Shown: positions 8,121 to 16,504, counted from the stretch's first letter. The stretch: DNA of 36,685 nt from an uncultured Verrucomicrobiota bacterium (GCA_902580225.1 CACHJU010000021.1:1-36685); one strand, 5' to 3'. A program made the numbers and translations. The notes: a model not told the origin generated them from the letters alone.

Positions 8121-9110
8121 TCAAATAATCCCGGATTTCAGAATATCTTTCAATGTAACCACGCCTAATAAATAACCTTTGCCGTCAATGACTGGTACTG
8201 AATCAATTTCTTTATCCTCCATTAGACTCACTACTTCCAAAGCAAGTTTATCAAGAAAAATTTTGTGAAATTGAGTACTCATTACTTCTGTAATTATAGT
8301 ATTTGCTAAGTCTACTTCATTCTCGAGTGTTCTTCTAATATCGCCATCAGTAAAAACCCCAACTGGAGTAAAATTCTCATCGATAATTACACCGATTCCT
8401 AAACCATATTTTGATATCTTAAGTATAGATTCTTTTATGGTTTCATTTTCTTTTAAAATCGGAAGGTTTTCGTCTTTTGCCATAATATCCTCAACTGATA
8501 AGAGTAATTTTCTTCCAAGAGCACCGTGAGGATGTGTTTGGGCATAATCTTCTTTACCAAAGCCTCTTGCTTGCATAATTGATAATGCTAGTGCATCTCC
8601 CATAACTAGTGCTGATGTAGAACTTGCTGAAGGAGCTAAGCCCAAAGGGCAAGCTTCTTTAGTAATAGTTATATCAAGAGAAATATCGCTCGCATCAAAT
8701 AGTAATGAGGGTGAATTTTTAGTCATTGAAATTAGACAAATCGCATTTCTTTTTAAATACGCAATCACTGTTTCGAACTCACTGCTTGAACCAGAATAAG
8801 AAATTGCGAGAACTACATCATCCTTTGTTATCATACCCAAATCTCCATGCCCGGCTTCTGCAGCATGCACAAAAAAAGATGGAGTACCTGTACTTGCAAG
8901 GCTGGCGGCAATTTTTTTTCCGATATGTCCTGATTTCCCTACTCCCATCACCACAACCTTTCCAGGAGGGACCTTCATTTTGATAATGCTTACACATGAA
9001 TCAAAGGATTCGTTGATTCGTGTTTTAACAGTTTCGAGAGAATGAATTTCATCATCAAAAACTTTTTTACCAAGAGCAGAATATTTTGAGAGATATGGAT
9101 TTTTGTTCAT
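8121..9110 (-). CDS. kdsD: D-arabinose 5-phosphate isomerase (KpsF/GutQ family)
   Basis: KdsD/KpsF-type isomerase of 329 residues, matching the family length. It converts ribulose 5-phosphate to arabinose 5-phosphate, the first step toward Kdo. The SIS domain shows GVGKSGHIG (56-64), EAGHGD (85-90), ISYSGSSSE (103-111) and the family block HPHGALGRKL (193-202). Two CBS domains follow at about 210-265 and 275-329, which in this family are regulatory. The start is ATG; its first 4 bases overlap the stop of the upstream GT4 gene (ATGA). No other Kdo gene (kdsA, kdsB, kdsC) is in the window, so it may supply Kdo for this glycan, as KpsF does in group 2 capsule loci, or be a housekeeping copy. GutQ-like variants exist, so the precise physiological role is less certain. 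Confidence 0.93.
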   Translation of the reverse strand: MNKNPYLSKYSALGKKVFDDEIHSLETVKTRINESFDSCVSIIKMKVPPGKVVVMGVGKSGHIGKKIAASLASTGTPSFFVHAAEAGHGDLGMITKDDVVLAISYSGSSSEFETVIAYLKRNAICLISMTKNSPSLLFDASDISLDITITKEACPLGLAPSASSTSALVMGDALALSIMQARGFGKEDYAQTHPHGALGRKLLLSVEDIMAKDENLPILKENETIKESILKISKYGLGIGVIIDENFTPVGVFTDGDIRRTLENEVDLANTIITEVMSTQFHKIFLDKLALEVVSLMEDKEIDSVPVIDGKGYLLGVVTLKDILKSGII

Positions 9111-10216
9111 TTGTATTTAGCATAAACCTTTGCAATTGCATCAATGCTTATTTGCCAAGAAAATTTCTTAGCCCAATTAATACAATCATCAACAGTCTTA
9201 GATTTGTTGTTATAATATTTCGCAACACATTTATTCATTGCTTCACAAATTTGCACTGAGTTATCTTGTTCAACAAGATATCCTGAGACATTGTGTTGTA
9301 TAATTTCTTCATTCGCACTACCTCTTGTACCAATTGTCAAAGAACCGCACATGTTAGCTTCTAAATGAACCAAACCAAAACCTTCAAAGTTAAATTTTTC
9401 TGTTACCGAAGGTAAAACATGAGCGATACATTTAGTAAATTGAGTCTGCAATTCTTCGTGATCAACTAGGCCAATAAAATCTACTGGAAGATTGTTTGTA
9501 GATATTAGATCTAAAATTTTTTGATTATAGGAATTTTTCTTATCGAAAAAACCCACAACTCGAAATCTAAAATTTCTGTTAGATTTATAAAACTCACAAA
9601 ACCCTTTCAATGCAGTTAATAATCCTTTGCGAGGTTTAGAAGCTCCCACAAAAAGAAAGTAATTTTCTCTTAAATTTTTACTTTTAATTGAAAACTCATC
9701 TTGATCTACACCGATGTGAGCAGAATCAACCTCAATATCAGGAAATTCCTCAACCGCTCTTATTTTAGTAAAATTACTATTAGATATATTTGAGGAAGAG
9801 TACTTGTAAGCTCTGTGATATAATTCCTTCCATTTAGTATTAACTGGTTGAACGCAATAAGTTCCATGAAATTGAATCATTAATCTAGCTCTATATCTTT
9901 CCGCTAATTTATGTGCTAATGGCGCTAATGGTTCAATTAAGCAATGTACTATATCGTAATTTTTACGGAGCCTGAAAAGACAACTTAAATAATCTAACTT
10001 TAATCGTAATTTTTTATATCGTCCATTTGAAGCAGATATTAAGAATGGTTTTACGTCCCAAGGAGCTTTTTCATTTGGTACATTTCTTAAAGTTAATATG
10101 TCTGCATCCAAAACATTTTTCCTTAGGCCATTTATCCAATTAACAGTACACCTCGCCCAACCGTCAGTATTGTTAAACTCAAATGTCAAATACAGAACCT
10201 TGGGGCGATTACTCAA
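9107..10216 (-). CDS. Glycosyltransferase family 4
   Basis: A 369-residue GT-B glycosyltransferase, cytoplasmic or membrane-peripheral. The N-terminal domain begins with strand KVLYLTFEF (6-14) and contains QFHGTY (115-120) and SNISNSNFTK (142-151). The C-terminal GT4 domain has FVGASKPRKGL (189-199), PSVTEKFNFEGFGLVHLEA (269-287) with the EX7E motif (Glu278 and Glu286), and a GTRGSANEEII stretch (296-306). It probably builds the repeat unit; donor and acceptor are unknown. The start is TTG at 10214-10216, five codons after an in-frame TAA and preceded by ATT, so no better ATG or GTG exists. The start overlaps the end of the formyltransferase gene by 8 bases, and the stop overlaps kdsD by 4. 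Confidence 0.9.
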   Translation of the reverse strand: MSNRPKVLYLTFEFNNTDGWARCTVNWINGLRKNVLDADILTLRNVPNEKAPWDVKPFLISASNGRYKKLRLKLDYLSCLFRLRKNYDIVHCLIEPLAPLAHKLAERYRARLMIQFHGTYCVQPVNTKWKELYHRAYKYSSSNISNSNFTKIRAVEEFPDIEVDSAHIGVDQDEFSIKSKNLRENYFLFVGASKPRKGLLTALKGFCEFYKSNRNFRFRVVGFFDKKNSYNQKILDLISTNNLPVDFIGLVDHEELQTQFTKCIAHVLPSVTEKFNFEGFGLVHLEANMCGSLTIGTRGSANEEIIQHNVSGYLVEQDNSVQICEAMNKCVAKYYNNKSKTVDDCINWAKKFSWQISIDAIAKVYAKYK

Positions 10217-11093
10217 AATATTTGTTTACTAACTTAGGTTGCTTAATCTTTCCAAATTCTTCAAAGGTATAATTATAGAAGTTTTTTATAACACCATCAT
10301 TAATGTTATTGAAATATTTTTTTGCGATTAATCCATTATAATCTATATTATGATAAACTTTACCTTTTGTCCATTGTTTCAATCCACAAATAGATTTGGA
10401 ATCAAATATTTTCTCAATACTTTTTATTATCAGTTTTGTTCCAAGCATAATTGATTTTGAGTTTATACTGCTAAAATTGTCATTCGCATTTATTTTAGGA
10501 CGATCTGTATATATTATTTTACCGGCATCTATTTTATGGTCGAGTTCATGTATTGTAACCCCACAAAACTGAGGTTCAAAATTGACTATTGGCCATAGAT
10601 TGGTCATGCCTCCTCTATAGTATGGAGAAATTCCAGTATGAAGATTCAAAATCCCAAGAGATGGTAAGCTAATAAGTTCTTTTCTTAACAAGGATGTTCC
10701 CATTACAACGAAAAGATCGGGGTTTTTGCTACGAATACAATCTACTACATTTGGTGAGTTTAGTGTCTCTCCTAAAGATATGTTTAGTGTATTAGACTGA
10801 TTACCATTTTCATGGTAATCGGAAGAATTACCGAAAAAAGTTTTTTCTTCTTTAACTTTTTCATTGTTTACATAATTAAGATATTTTTTGTGACAAAAGT
10901 TGATAATTAATTTTTTAGCAATTTTTAATTTAGGCTTTGCTTTGATAATTTTATGGGAGAAATTTAAACTCTTCCCAACTGACGATTTGGGCTCTTTTAC
11001 AATATAGCAATTTTCATTTTTAAAATGAGCCATTATTGCGTCAATAAAATAGAGATGCCTAGGCGCTAGAGATGATAGTATAAATAAATTAAT
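10209..11093 (-). CDS. Formyltransferase-family protein (sugar N-formyltransferase-like), probable ATT start
   Basis: Protein with a Formyl_trans_N domain, related to methionyl-tRNA formyltransferase and to sugar formyltransferases such as ArnA, VioF and QdtF, which use 10-formyl-tetrahydrofolate to N-formylate amino sugars. Counted from the ATG at 11033, the catalytic triad is Asn130, His132 (GILNLHTGISPYYRGG, 127-142) and Asp169 (DHKIDAGKI, 165-173). That ATG version has 274 residues and lacks strand 1. The open frame upstream encodes INLFILSSLAPRHLYFIDAI, a convincing family N-terminus, but has no ATG, GTG or TTG. The ATT at 11091-11093 overlaps the last base of the deacetylase stop codon and gives 294 residues. 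A tRNA role is unlikely in this context. Family secure; substrate and start inferred. Confidence 0.82.
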   Translation of the reverse strand: MNLFILSSLAPRHLYFIDAIMAHFKNENCYIVKEPKSSVGKSLNFSHKIIKAKPKLKIAKKLIINFCHKKYLNYVNNEKVKEEKTFFGNSSDYHENGNQSNTLNISLGETLNSPNVVDCIRSKNPDLFVVMGTSLLRKELISLPSLGILNLHTGISPYYRGGMTNLWPIVNFEPQFCGVTIHELDHKIDAGKIIYTDRPKINANDNFSSINSKSIMLGTKLIIKSIEKIFDSKSICGLKQWTKGKVYHNIDYNGLIAKKYFNNINDGVIKNFYNYTFEEFGKIKQPKLVNKYFE

Positions 11094-12051
11094 TACTTAT
11101 GTAGTTCGATTTCCTAAAAGATAAGAAGTAGCCAAGACCTAAATTAATTTTATCCTCGCCATTAACTGGCATTATTCTATCAATGACGTTAAAACCATCA
11201 AACGATTGACAACGATAATCTAAACGCCCCCTTGACATTAAAATAGAGGAATAATTTGATTCTTTCAAAAGAGAAATAGTGCTCATATTAAGATCTTGAT
11301 TTCCGCCAAAAGGGAGAGAAAAAACTCTCGAGGTTTTAATATCTAAATTATTAAAGAGATCATCAAATGCGTTAATTTCATTAAATTGTTCTTCATCGCT
11401 TAAAGAACTCATCACATAGTGATTTTGAGAATGGTTGCCATATGTAATTAATTCATGATTTTTGAACTTTAAAGTCTTAGTATCAATGAACTCTGGCATT
11501 TCACAGGAAGATATTTTTTTCTCTAAAAAAAAAGAATCAATAGCTTGCTCGAAAATTCTGCTATTAATAACTTTAGTTTTCGATTGTTTGTATAAATGGC
11601 GATAATCAAAATCAAAATTAAATTTTGAATTTCTTGCCCAGCTACAAAATTGTTTCGATAAACCATTAGAAAGAATTAATCTTACTTTATCTCTCCAAAA
11701 CATACCACCACCTAAAAAGGCTGTATTAACGAAGATTGTTGCAGGTATACTTAATGTCTCCAATACTTCTAAACCAATATCCAAAACGGATAAATAACCA
11801 TCATCAAAAGTAACAACTGCTAAGTTCTTTTTATTTTTTGCTGCGACATATTCATCAAGTTCAACAAATTCGAACTTCCGGTTCAAATTTCTTAACTGAG
11901 TATGCAAACAATCTAGGCTGACATCATGAAATTCACCCAAACTTGAAGATGTTTTACAGATAGAATGATAAAGTAGAATTGGACTGTGAGTCCTTTTTAT
12001 CAGTGTCGTTGGGATAAATTTACCTGTCTGTCTTGCGAGTTTTACTAACAT
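11089..12051 (-). CDS. Polysaccharide deacetylase (NodB domain)
   Basis: A 320-residue carbohydrate esterase family 4 protein that would remove N- or O-acetyl groups from a glycan or lipid-linked sugar using a divalent metal. The NodB motifs are TFDDGY (81-86, with Asp83 and Asp84) and HSQNH (His207 and His211), matching motif 1 and the HxxxH of motif 2. PILLYHSI near 24-31 is the usual strand before the domain. The protein carries a 110-residue insertion between the motifs, as in the longer YadE/PgaB-like members. No clear signal peptide is seen, so it may act on cytoplasmic intermediates. It starts with ATG; it ends overlapping the proposed ATT start of the formyltransferase by 3 bases. Deacetylation followed by N-formylation of the freed amine would be a coherent pair, but that is inference. 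Confidence 0.87.
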   Translation of the reverse strand: MLVKLARQTGKFIPTTLIKRTHSPILLYHSICKTSSSLGEFHDVSLDCLHTQLRNLNRKFEFVELDEYVAAKNKKNLAVVTFDDGYLSVLDIGLEVLETLSIPATIFVNTAFLGGGMFWRDKVRLILSNGLSKQFCSWARNSKFNFDFDYRHLYKQSKTKVINSRIFEQAIDSFFLEKKISSCEMPEFIDTKTLKFKNHELITYGNHSQNHYVMSSLSDEEQFNEINAFDDLFNNLDIKTSRVFSLPFGGNQDLNMSTISLLKESNYSSILMSRGRLDYRCQSFDGFNVIDRIMPVNGEDKINLGLGYFLSFRKSNYISN

Positions 12052-12122
12052 CCGCTTGATAAAAATTAAGTGTAATTTCTTTTGTGATAATTTTCTGCAC
12101 CTTTCTAGCTAAGTAGGGCTCT

Positions 12123-12151
12123 ATTGTAAAACATAAGTAAATTTTCAAAAA
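12123..12151 (-). promoter_or_regulatory. Weak sigma70-like promoter candidate for the glycan island
   Basis: In the 131-base spacer between wzi and the deacetylase gene, the minus strand reads TACAAT (12123-12128) as a possible -10, with TTTTTG 17 bases upstream (12146-12151) as a poor -35. It would drive the AT-rich gene group to the left. Such matches are frequent by chance in AT-rich DNA, so this is only a candidate; the cluster may equally be transcribed through from the right. Confidence 0.15.
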
Positions 12152-12161
12152 TTAAAATTTA
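12138..12161. repeat. AT-rich inverted repeat after wzi
   Basis: TAAATTTT (12138-12145) and AAAATTTA (12154-12161) form a perfect 8-base inverted repeat with an 8-base loop, 22 bases past the wzi stop. The stem contains only A/T pairs and would be weak; on the minus strand it is followed by T-rich sequence, so a poor intrinsic terminator is possible. It sits at the junction between the higher-GC block and the AT-rich glycan island. It may be no more than base composition. Confidence 0.3.
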
Positions 12162-12182
12162 GATGTGAGTGATTTTACTCTT

Positions 12183-13640
12183 TTAAAAATGTTTTGAAAC
12201 TGAGGCAGAAAATGTAAAACCACTATCTGATTGAGAGGAAGAAACTGATATTTCTTCCCACCCTAAAGATGTTTCAAGTTTTAAGTAATGCCTATCAAAA
12301 GATCTTGAATTAAAGACCTCAATTGCTGCGTATTCGGATTTCTTCGCATTAGAAACAGAATTTCTACCATTACCATCAGAATTTAAATCACCAAATCTAA
12401 AAACTGAGCCCCAGGCAATGTCATTGTTAAGCTGTAAAAGTGAACCGAGGCTTAAGATTTTGGAATCAGTATCAGCCCAATGACCAATTGCTCTACCTAG
12501 ATAACGATACCCCTCAAGATATATGCCGTGTTCATAGGTGATATTAAATTTCCGGGGGTCGCCCGTCCACCATCTAGAAGTAAGATCGTTATACTCAATA
12601 AAACCCCTCAAAGTTCCCAATTCTAAATCAAGCCAAATCTCAAGACCGTATTGAAAAAAAAGTGCATTAGGAAGAAATTTATCTTCATCGTCCCCCACAA
12701 TTTGTGTGTAAAAAGCTATGGGTAATTCTCCCGGTCTATACCTAAGATCTATTCCAGCTAATTGGTTGCCTGGTTCCTCTAAATTATTGTGGTGGTAATT
12801 ATCCTGACTTAAAAATGCATTGACAAATGTTTTAAAATCTTCCTTTCGACCTTCTCCCCCCAGTTGCATCATGCGAAATAAGCCAATTTCAAGACCAGAT
12901 ATTATTTCTGGTTTGAACTCAGTTCGGATTCCCCAGAGGTAGCAGTTAGGAATGGTACGTTCCTCCTCCATCATTCCAATAAAACTATTTAATGACCAAG
13001 GTCCAATCCATGACAACCACTTGTTTTCAAAAGGGACTGAAATTCTTCTATCAAGGGAAATTGCGGGAATAGGACGAGCATTATTCGAAAGTATCAAATT
13101 CCCATCCCAACCTGGACCCCACCATCTATCAACTTTACCGATACTTGCAGACCAATTAGCCAATCGCATCGCCATATAGGAACCGTCAACTTGCAAGCCT
13201 TCTTTTTTTAAACCTCTATAATCTTCATTAACACCATCTAGGGCTTGCAATGAAAGTTTTAAAGCATATCTGTCATTCATCCAGGTTGCTCCTAGTCCTG
13301 TAGAAAATCTAGCTCTTGGACGGTTGCCGAATGGCCTGAAAATATCACTATTGTCAGAGATTGAAATAGTTGAAATAACCTTGCTCAAACCCTCTCGTTG
13401 CTCTTTTGAAATTTTATCTGCAAGCAAGTTATGTTTAATATTATTTTTATAAACATTATCTAATCCTCCTAAGTTTAATGGCCATGTATTAATTGTGCTG
13501 TTTATAACCCCTCTATCTTGCAATAACCTTATTTCATGACGCAGTGGTAAATCATGTGGCGAAAGAAAAGGCTCTGCTAACAAACCATTTAAACTAAATA
13601 AAATAACAGTTTGTAATAAAGATATAAAATTTTTCATCAT
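12183..13640 (-). CDS. wzi: Capsule assembly protein Wzi family, outer membrane
   Basis: A 485-residue outer-membrane beta-barrel of the Wzi family, which anchors capsule or exopolysaccharide to the cell surface. A signal peptide is visible (MMKNFISLLQTVILFSLNGL, cleavage near residue 22), followed by the family's N-terminal helical segment PLRHEIRLLQDRG and TWPLNLGG. Alternating amphipathic strands fill the rest, with landmarks WMNDRYALKLSLQAL and KVDRWWGPGW, and the protein ends in Phe (SVSKHF), the usual last-strand residue of outer-membrane proteins. Length agrees with the family. Two adjacent ATG codons are possible starts (13640 and 13637). It lies 13 bases after wbpE, probably in the same operon. 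A decayed paralogue lies at 24076-24771. A different outer-membrane porin-like role is conceivable but the N-terminal motif favours Wzi. Confidence 0.87.
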   Translation of the reverse strand: MMKNFISLLQTVILFSLNGLLAEPFLSPHDLPLRHEIRLLQDRGVINSTINTWPLNLGGLDNVYKNNIKHNLLADKISKEQREGLSKVISTISISDNSDIFRPFGNRPRARFSTGLGATWMNDRYALKLSLQALDGVNEDYRGLKKEGLQVDGSYMAMRLANWSASIGKVDRWWGPGWDGNLILSNNARPIPAISLDRRISVPFENKWLSWIGPWSLNSFIGMMEEERTIPNCYLWGIRTEFKPEIISGLEIGLFRMMQLGGEGRKEDFKTFVNAFLSQDNYHHNNLEEPGNQLAGIDLRYRPGELPIAFYTQIVGDDEDKFLPNALFFQYGLEIWLDLELGTLRGFIEYNDLTSRWWTGDPRKFNITYEHGIYLEGYRYLGRAIGHWADTDSKILSLGSLLQLNNDIAWGSVFRFGDLNSDGNGRNSVSNAKKSEYAAIEVFNSRSFDRHYLKLETSLGWEEISVSSSQSDSGFTFSASVSKHF

Positions 13641-13653
13641 ATTCGATTTGTAT

Positions 13654-14763
13654 TTAAAAATGTTTTCTCAAAACAGAACTATAGATTACATCAATCACCT
13701 TTTTCTGTTCAACCTCGTTCAAATAAGGACTCATAGGCAGACTTAAACACTGGTTTGCTACTTTTTCAGCAAACTGAAAATCTCCTATTTCATGGCTAAG
13801 CTCTGAGAATACGGGTTGTAAGTGAAGGGGAACTGAGTAGTATGAAACAGAGGGAATATCCCTTTCTTTCAAAGATTGTTGAATTTTTTCTCGATTTTCA
13901 GAAAGAATTGTGTACTGGGCAAATACCGAAGTGTTATCCTTTCCTATGCATGGAGTTTCTAAACCACCAAGATTAGCTAGGCCTTGAGAATAAGTTAGAC
14001 CAATTTGGTGACGCTTTTGGACTTCATCTGGAAAGACTTCCAAAATTTCAAGTAGAATGGCTGCCTGCAAAGAATCCATGCGTCCATTTATACCCAAAAT
14101 GGGATGGTGGTGTTTACGTTCCTGTCCATGCACACGAATCCAGCGAAACTTTTCGGCCAATTCATCATCATTCGTAAACAATGCTCCCCCATCACCATAG
14201 CAGCCAAGTGGTTTAGAGGGAAAAAAGGATGTGCTACCAATAGTGGAGAGATTACAGGATTTTTTGCCTTTGTAAGTTGCTCCGAAGCTTTGTGCTGCAT
14301 CTTCGATTACAGGAAGGTTATATTTAAAAGCTATCTTATTAATTACATCCATCTCCGAGCATTGCCCGAAAATAGAAACGGGTATGATCGCTTTAGTCTT
14401 TTCTGTTATGGCAGCCTCTAGTTGGGTCTCATCCATATTCCAGGTATCTGGGCGAATATCCACAAAAACTGGTTTGGCACCAAGAAGTGCAATGACCTCT
14501 GCAGTTGATATCCAAGTATATGGAACTGTGATAACCTCGTCTCCTGCACCTACCCCTAAAGCCATTAAAGCAATGAGCAATGAGTCTGTACCGCTAGATA
14601 CGGTTACGCAATGCTTGGAACCGGTATATTGAGCTAGTTTTTCCTCCACCTCTCGAACTTCTGGACCAAGTATGAATTGACCATGTTCCATAACCTTTTG
14701 AATGCGGGCATGGATATTATCTCCAAGGAGTTGGTGACGAGATTTTAGGTCTATGAATTGCAT
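13654..14763 (-). CDS. wbpE: PLP aminotransferase, WbpE/WlbC type (DegT family)
   Basis: A 369-residue DegT/DnrJ/EryC1/StrS-family sugar aminotransferase. It would convert UDP-2-acetamido-3-oxo-glucuronate to the 3-amino sugar with glutamate as donor, using PLP. The Schiff-base lysine is Lys184 in FFPSKPLGCYGDGG (180-193), preceded by VIEDAAQSFGA (152-162) with Asp155 for the PLP nitrogen; SSGTDSL (56-62) lines the phosphate site. The sequence GINGRMDSLQAAILL is typical of the WbpE/WlbC branch. The partner enzymes WbpA, WlbA and WbpD encoded upstream support this specificity. The start is ATG; the 106 bases separating it from gmd show no convincing promoter or hairpin. Other DegT specificities (for example QdtB or FdtB) are less likely. 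Confidence 0.9.
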   Translation of the reverse strand: MQFIDLKSRHQLLGDNIHARIQKVMEHGQFILGPEVREVEEKLAQYTGSKHCVTVSSGTDSLLIALMALGVGAGDEVITVPYTWISTAEVIALLGAKPVFVDIRPDTWNMDETQLEAAITEKTKAIIPVSIFGQCSEMDVINKIAFKYNLPVIEDAAQSFGATYKGKKSCNLSTIGSTSFFPSKPLGCYGDGGALFTNDDELAEKFRWIRVHGQERKHHHPILGINGRMDSLQAAILLEILEVFPDEVQKRHQIGLTYSQGLANLGGLETPCIGKDNTSVFAQYTILSENREKIQQSLKERDIPSVSYYSVPLHLQPVFSELSHEIGDFQFAEKVANQCLSLPMSPYLNEVEQKKVIDVIYSSVLRKHF

Positions 14764-14869
14764 AGGCTAAAGTTTACCAAAAAAAATTTGTGATAGAGGC
14801 AATCAATTTCATTTTTTTACGAACATTATGTTTTCTTCTAGCATAAGTTCAGCAGATGCAAAATGATTT

Positions 14870-15850
14870 TCAAGACTGATTACTCTTTTCTGTGGCTCTG
14901 CACATTTCTTGAACTATTTCTTCAAAGCTAACAGTTGGCTTCCATCCGAGAATATTTTTGGCCTTAGATGAATTACCACAGAGTTGAACGGGTTCGTTTG
15001 GGCGAACAAACTTAGGGTTGATCCGAATATGTTTCTGGTGATCGAGTCCAAAATACTCGAAAGAAAGTTGGAGGAAATCAGACAGCTTGTGCGTTTTTCC
15101 GGTCGCTAGGATATAGTCATCCGCTTGTTCATTCTGGAGCATCATCCACATGCCCCGAACATAATCAGGTGCATATCCCCAATCCCTTTCAATATCTAGA
15201 TTTCCAAGTTCTAAAAATTCAGACTTTCCTTGGGATATCGATGCCGCACCCCGAACAATTTTTTGGGTAACGAAGTTTTCACCACGACGAGGAGATTCAT
15301 GATTATAAAGAATTCCATTAGAAACATGCATATCATATCCAGATCGGTAGACCTTGCCAATTTGCACGCAGAATACCTTACAGACCCCATAGGGAGAGGT
15401 AGGGTTGAACTGAGTCTCTTCGGTCTGAATTGATTCTTGTGCATGACCAAAAATTTCTGAGGAACCAGCAAGATAGATTTTTGGCGATATCGCTTGGTCC
15501 CTACAAATCTCCAAAAGTTTGAGTGTTGCATTTGCTATTTCATGAGTAGTAAGCTCAGGAATCTCAAAGCTCAAGGCCACATGGCTTTGACCAGCCAAAT
15601 GATAGACTTCATCCGGACTTACTTTGGAGAAAATTCTGCGGAGGGAAGCACTATCAGACAGATCGGCATAATGTAAAAAAAGCGACTTTCCATAAATATT
15701 TTTATCTTTGACCAAGTGGTCGATCCGCCAACGGTTCAGCGAACTGGATCGGCGAACAATTCCATGCACTGAGTATCCTTTTTCCAAGAGCAATTCAGTA
15801 AGGTAGGATCCATCCTGGCCGGTTATACCGGTGATAAGGGCTACTTGCAT
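14870..15850 (-). CDS. gmd: GDP-mannose 4,6-dehydratase
   Basis: A 326-residue extended short-chain dehydrogenase that converts GDP-D-mannose to GDP-4-keto-6-deoxymannose, precursor of GDP-fucose, rhamnose or perosamine. Motifs: GITGQDGSYL (8-17) for NADP, VRRSSSLN (32-39), SSE at 130-132 where most members have TSE, the YxxxK pair Tyr154 and Lys158 in SPYGVCK, and the Gmd signature YNHESPRRGENFV (182-194). ERDWGYAPDYV follows as expected. The ATG comes directly after the stop of the acetyltransferase gene, so they share a transcript. No GDP-fucose synthase, perosamine synthase or reductase that would use the product is seen in the window, nor a GDP-mannose synthesis gene, so those steps must be encoded elsewhere. 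Confidence in the enzyme is high. Confidence 0.94.
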   Translation of the reverse strand: MQVALITGITGQDGSYLTELLLEKGYSVHGIVRRSSSLNRWRIDHLVKDKNIYGKSLFLHYADLSDSASLRRIFSKVSPDEVYHLAGQSHVALSFEIPELTTHEIANATLKLLEICRDQAISPKIYLAGSSEIFGHAQESIQTEETQFNPTSPYGVCKVFCVQIGKVYRSGYDMHVSNGILYNHESPRRGENFVTQKIVRGAASISQGKSEFLELGNLDIERDWGYAPDYVRGMWMMLQNEQADDYILATGKTHKLSDFLQLSFEYFGLDHQKHIRINPKFVRPNEPVQLCGNSSKAKNILGWKPTVSFEEIVQEMCRATEKSNQS

Positions 15851-16504
15851 CTATTTTTTAAAAGAATCATATGAGTGTGACCCAACGGAAAATTCGATGG
15901 GCAAAGGATCATCTTCATCCAAATCCAGGCAACGGACTTTTTCTTCTGCTTTTTCGTATACAAAATTTGATTCGGGGCAGGTTGCCCTACCCGACTTGCT
16001 AAAAGTGAGCTTGTGCCCGTGGCGACTCATATAACCAGATAATTTGCCGGGATTACCTAGGACCAACCCGTAATCTGGTATATCTTTTGTAACTACGGTT
16101 CCAGCACCCACAAAACAGTAGCGAGCGAGTGTAATACCACATATGATGGTAGCATTAGCCCCAATAGTTGCTCCTCTTCTGATAAGAGTTTTTTCGTAAA
16201 GAGATTTCCGGCTCACCTGCGAACGCGGATTGGTCACATTGGTTAGTACGCAAGATGGTCCCAGAAAGACATCATCTTCTACAGTTATACCACCGTAAAT
16301 CGCCACATTGTTTTGCACCTTCACATTGTTTCCTAGAGTGGCATTGTCTGCTACGAGGACATTTTGACCGAGCGAACAGCTTTTTCCAATCATTGCACCC
16401 GCACAAACATGAGAAAAATGCCAAATGGTTGTACCTCCACCAATAACTGCACCCTTATCCACAAGTGCGGATGGATGAATTTTTAATGGGCTGGCACCGC
16501 TCAT
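15851..16504 (-). CDS. wbpD: UDP-3-amino-GlcNAcA N-acetyltransferase, WbpD/WlbB type
   Basis: A 217-residue left-handed beta-helix acyltransferase that acetylates the 3-amino group of UDP-2-acetamido-3-amino-glucuronate using acetyl-CoA. Hexapeptide repeats run from about residue 8 to 165, for example SALVDKGAVIGGGTTIWHF, NVLVADNATLGNNVKVQNN and GATIGANATIICGITLA. The WbpD-type loop FLGPSCVLTNVTNPRSQ (101-117) and the block VTKDIPDYGLVLGNPGKLSG follow. The C-terminal 45 residues form an extra region that includes two cysteines (CPESNFVYEKAEEKVRC), as in WbpD relatives. It overlaps wlbA by 4 bases and directly abuts gmd, so it is firmly in the operon. Related acetyltransferases acting on other UDP-amino sugars are possible, but all three partner enzymes are present. 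Confidence 0.9.
   Translation of the reverse strand: MSGASPLKIHPSALVDKGAVIGGGTTIWHFSHVCAGAMIGKSCSLGQNVLVADNATLGNNVKVQNNVAIYGGITVEDDVFLGPSCVLTNVTNPRSQVSRKSLYEKTLIRRGATIGANATIICGITLARYCFVGAGTVVTKDIPDYGLVLGNPGKLSGYMSRHGHKLTFSKSGRATCPESNFVYEKAEEKVRCLDLDEDDPLPIEFSVGSHSYDSFKK

Noticed and set aside
8099-8121. ATG at 8119-8121 as the real flippase start with a frameshift
   Set aside because: It is in another frame and reaches TAA after two more codons, with further stops before the conserved helix, so a single indel would not connect it to the flippase.
14104-14421. 105-residue plus-strand frame opposite wbpE
   Set aside because: Shadow of a strongly conserved aminotransferase gene; no domain recognised.
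14764-14869. Possible small peptide or promoter in the gmd-wbpE spacer
   Set aside because: Only frames of about 12 codons and poor promoter matches were found in this AT-rich stretch.
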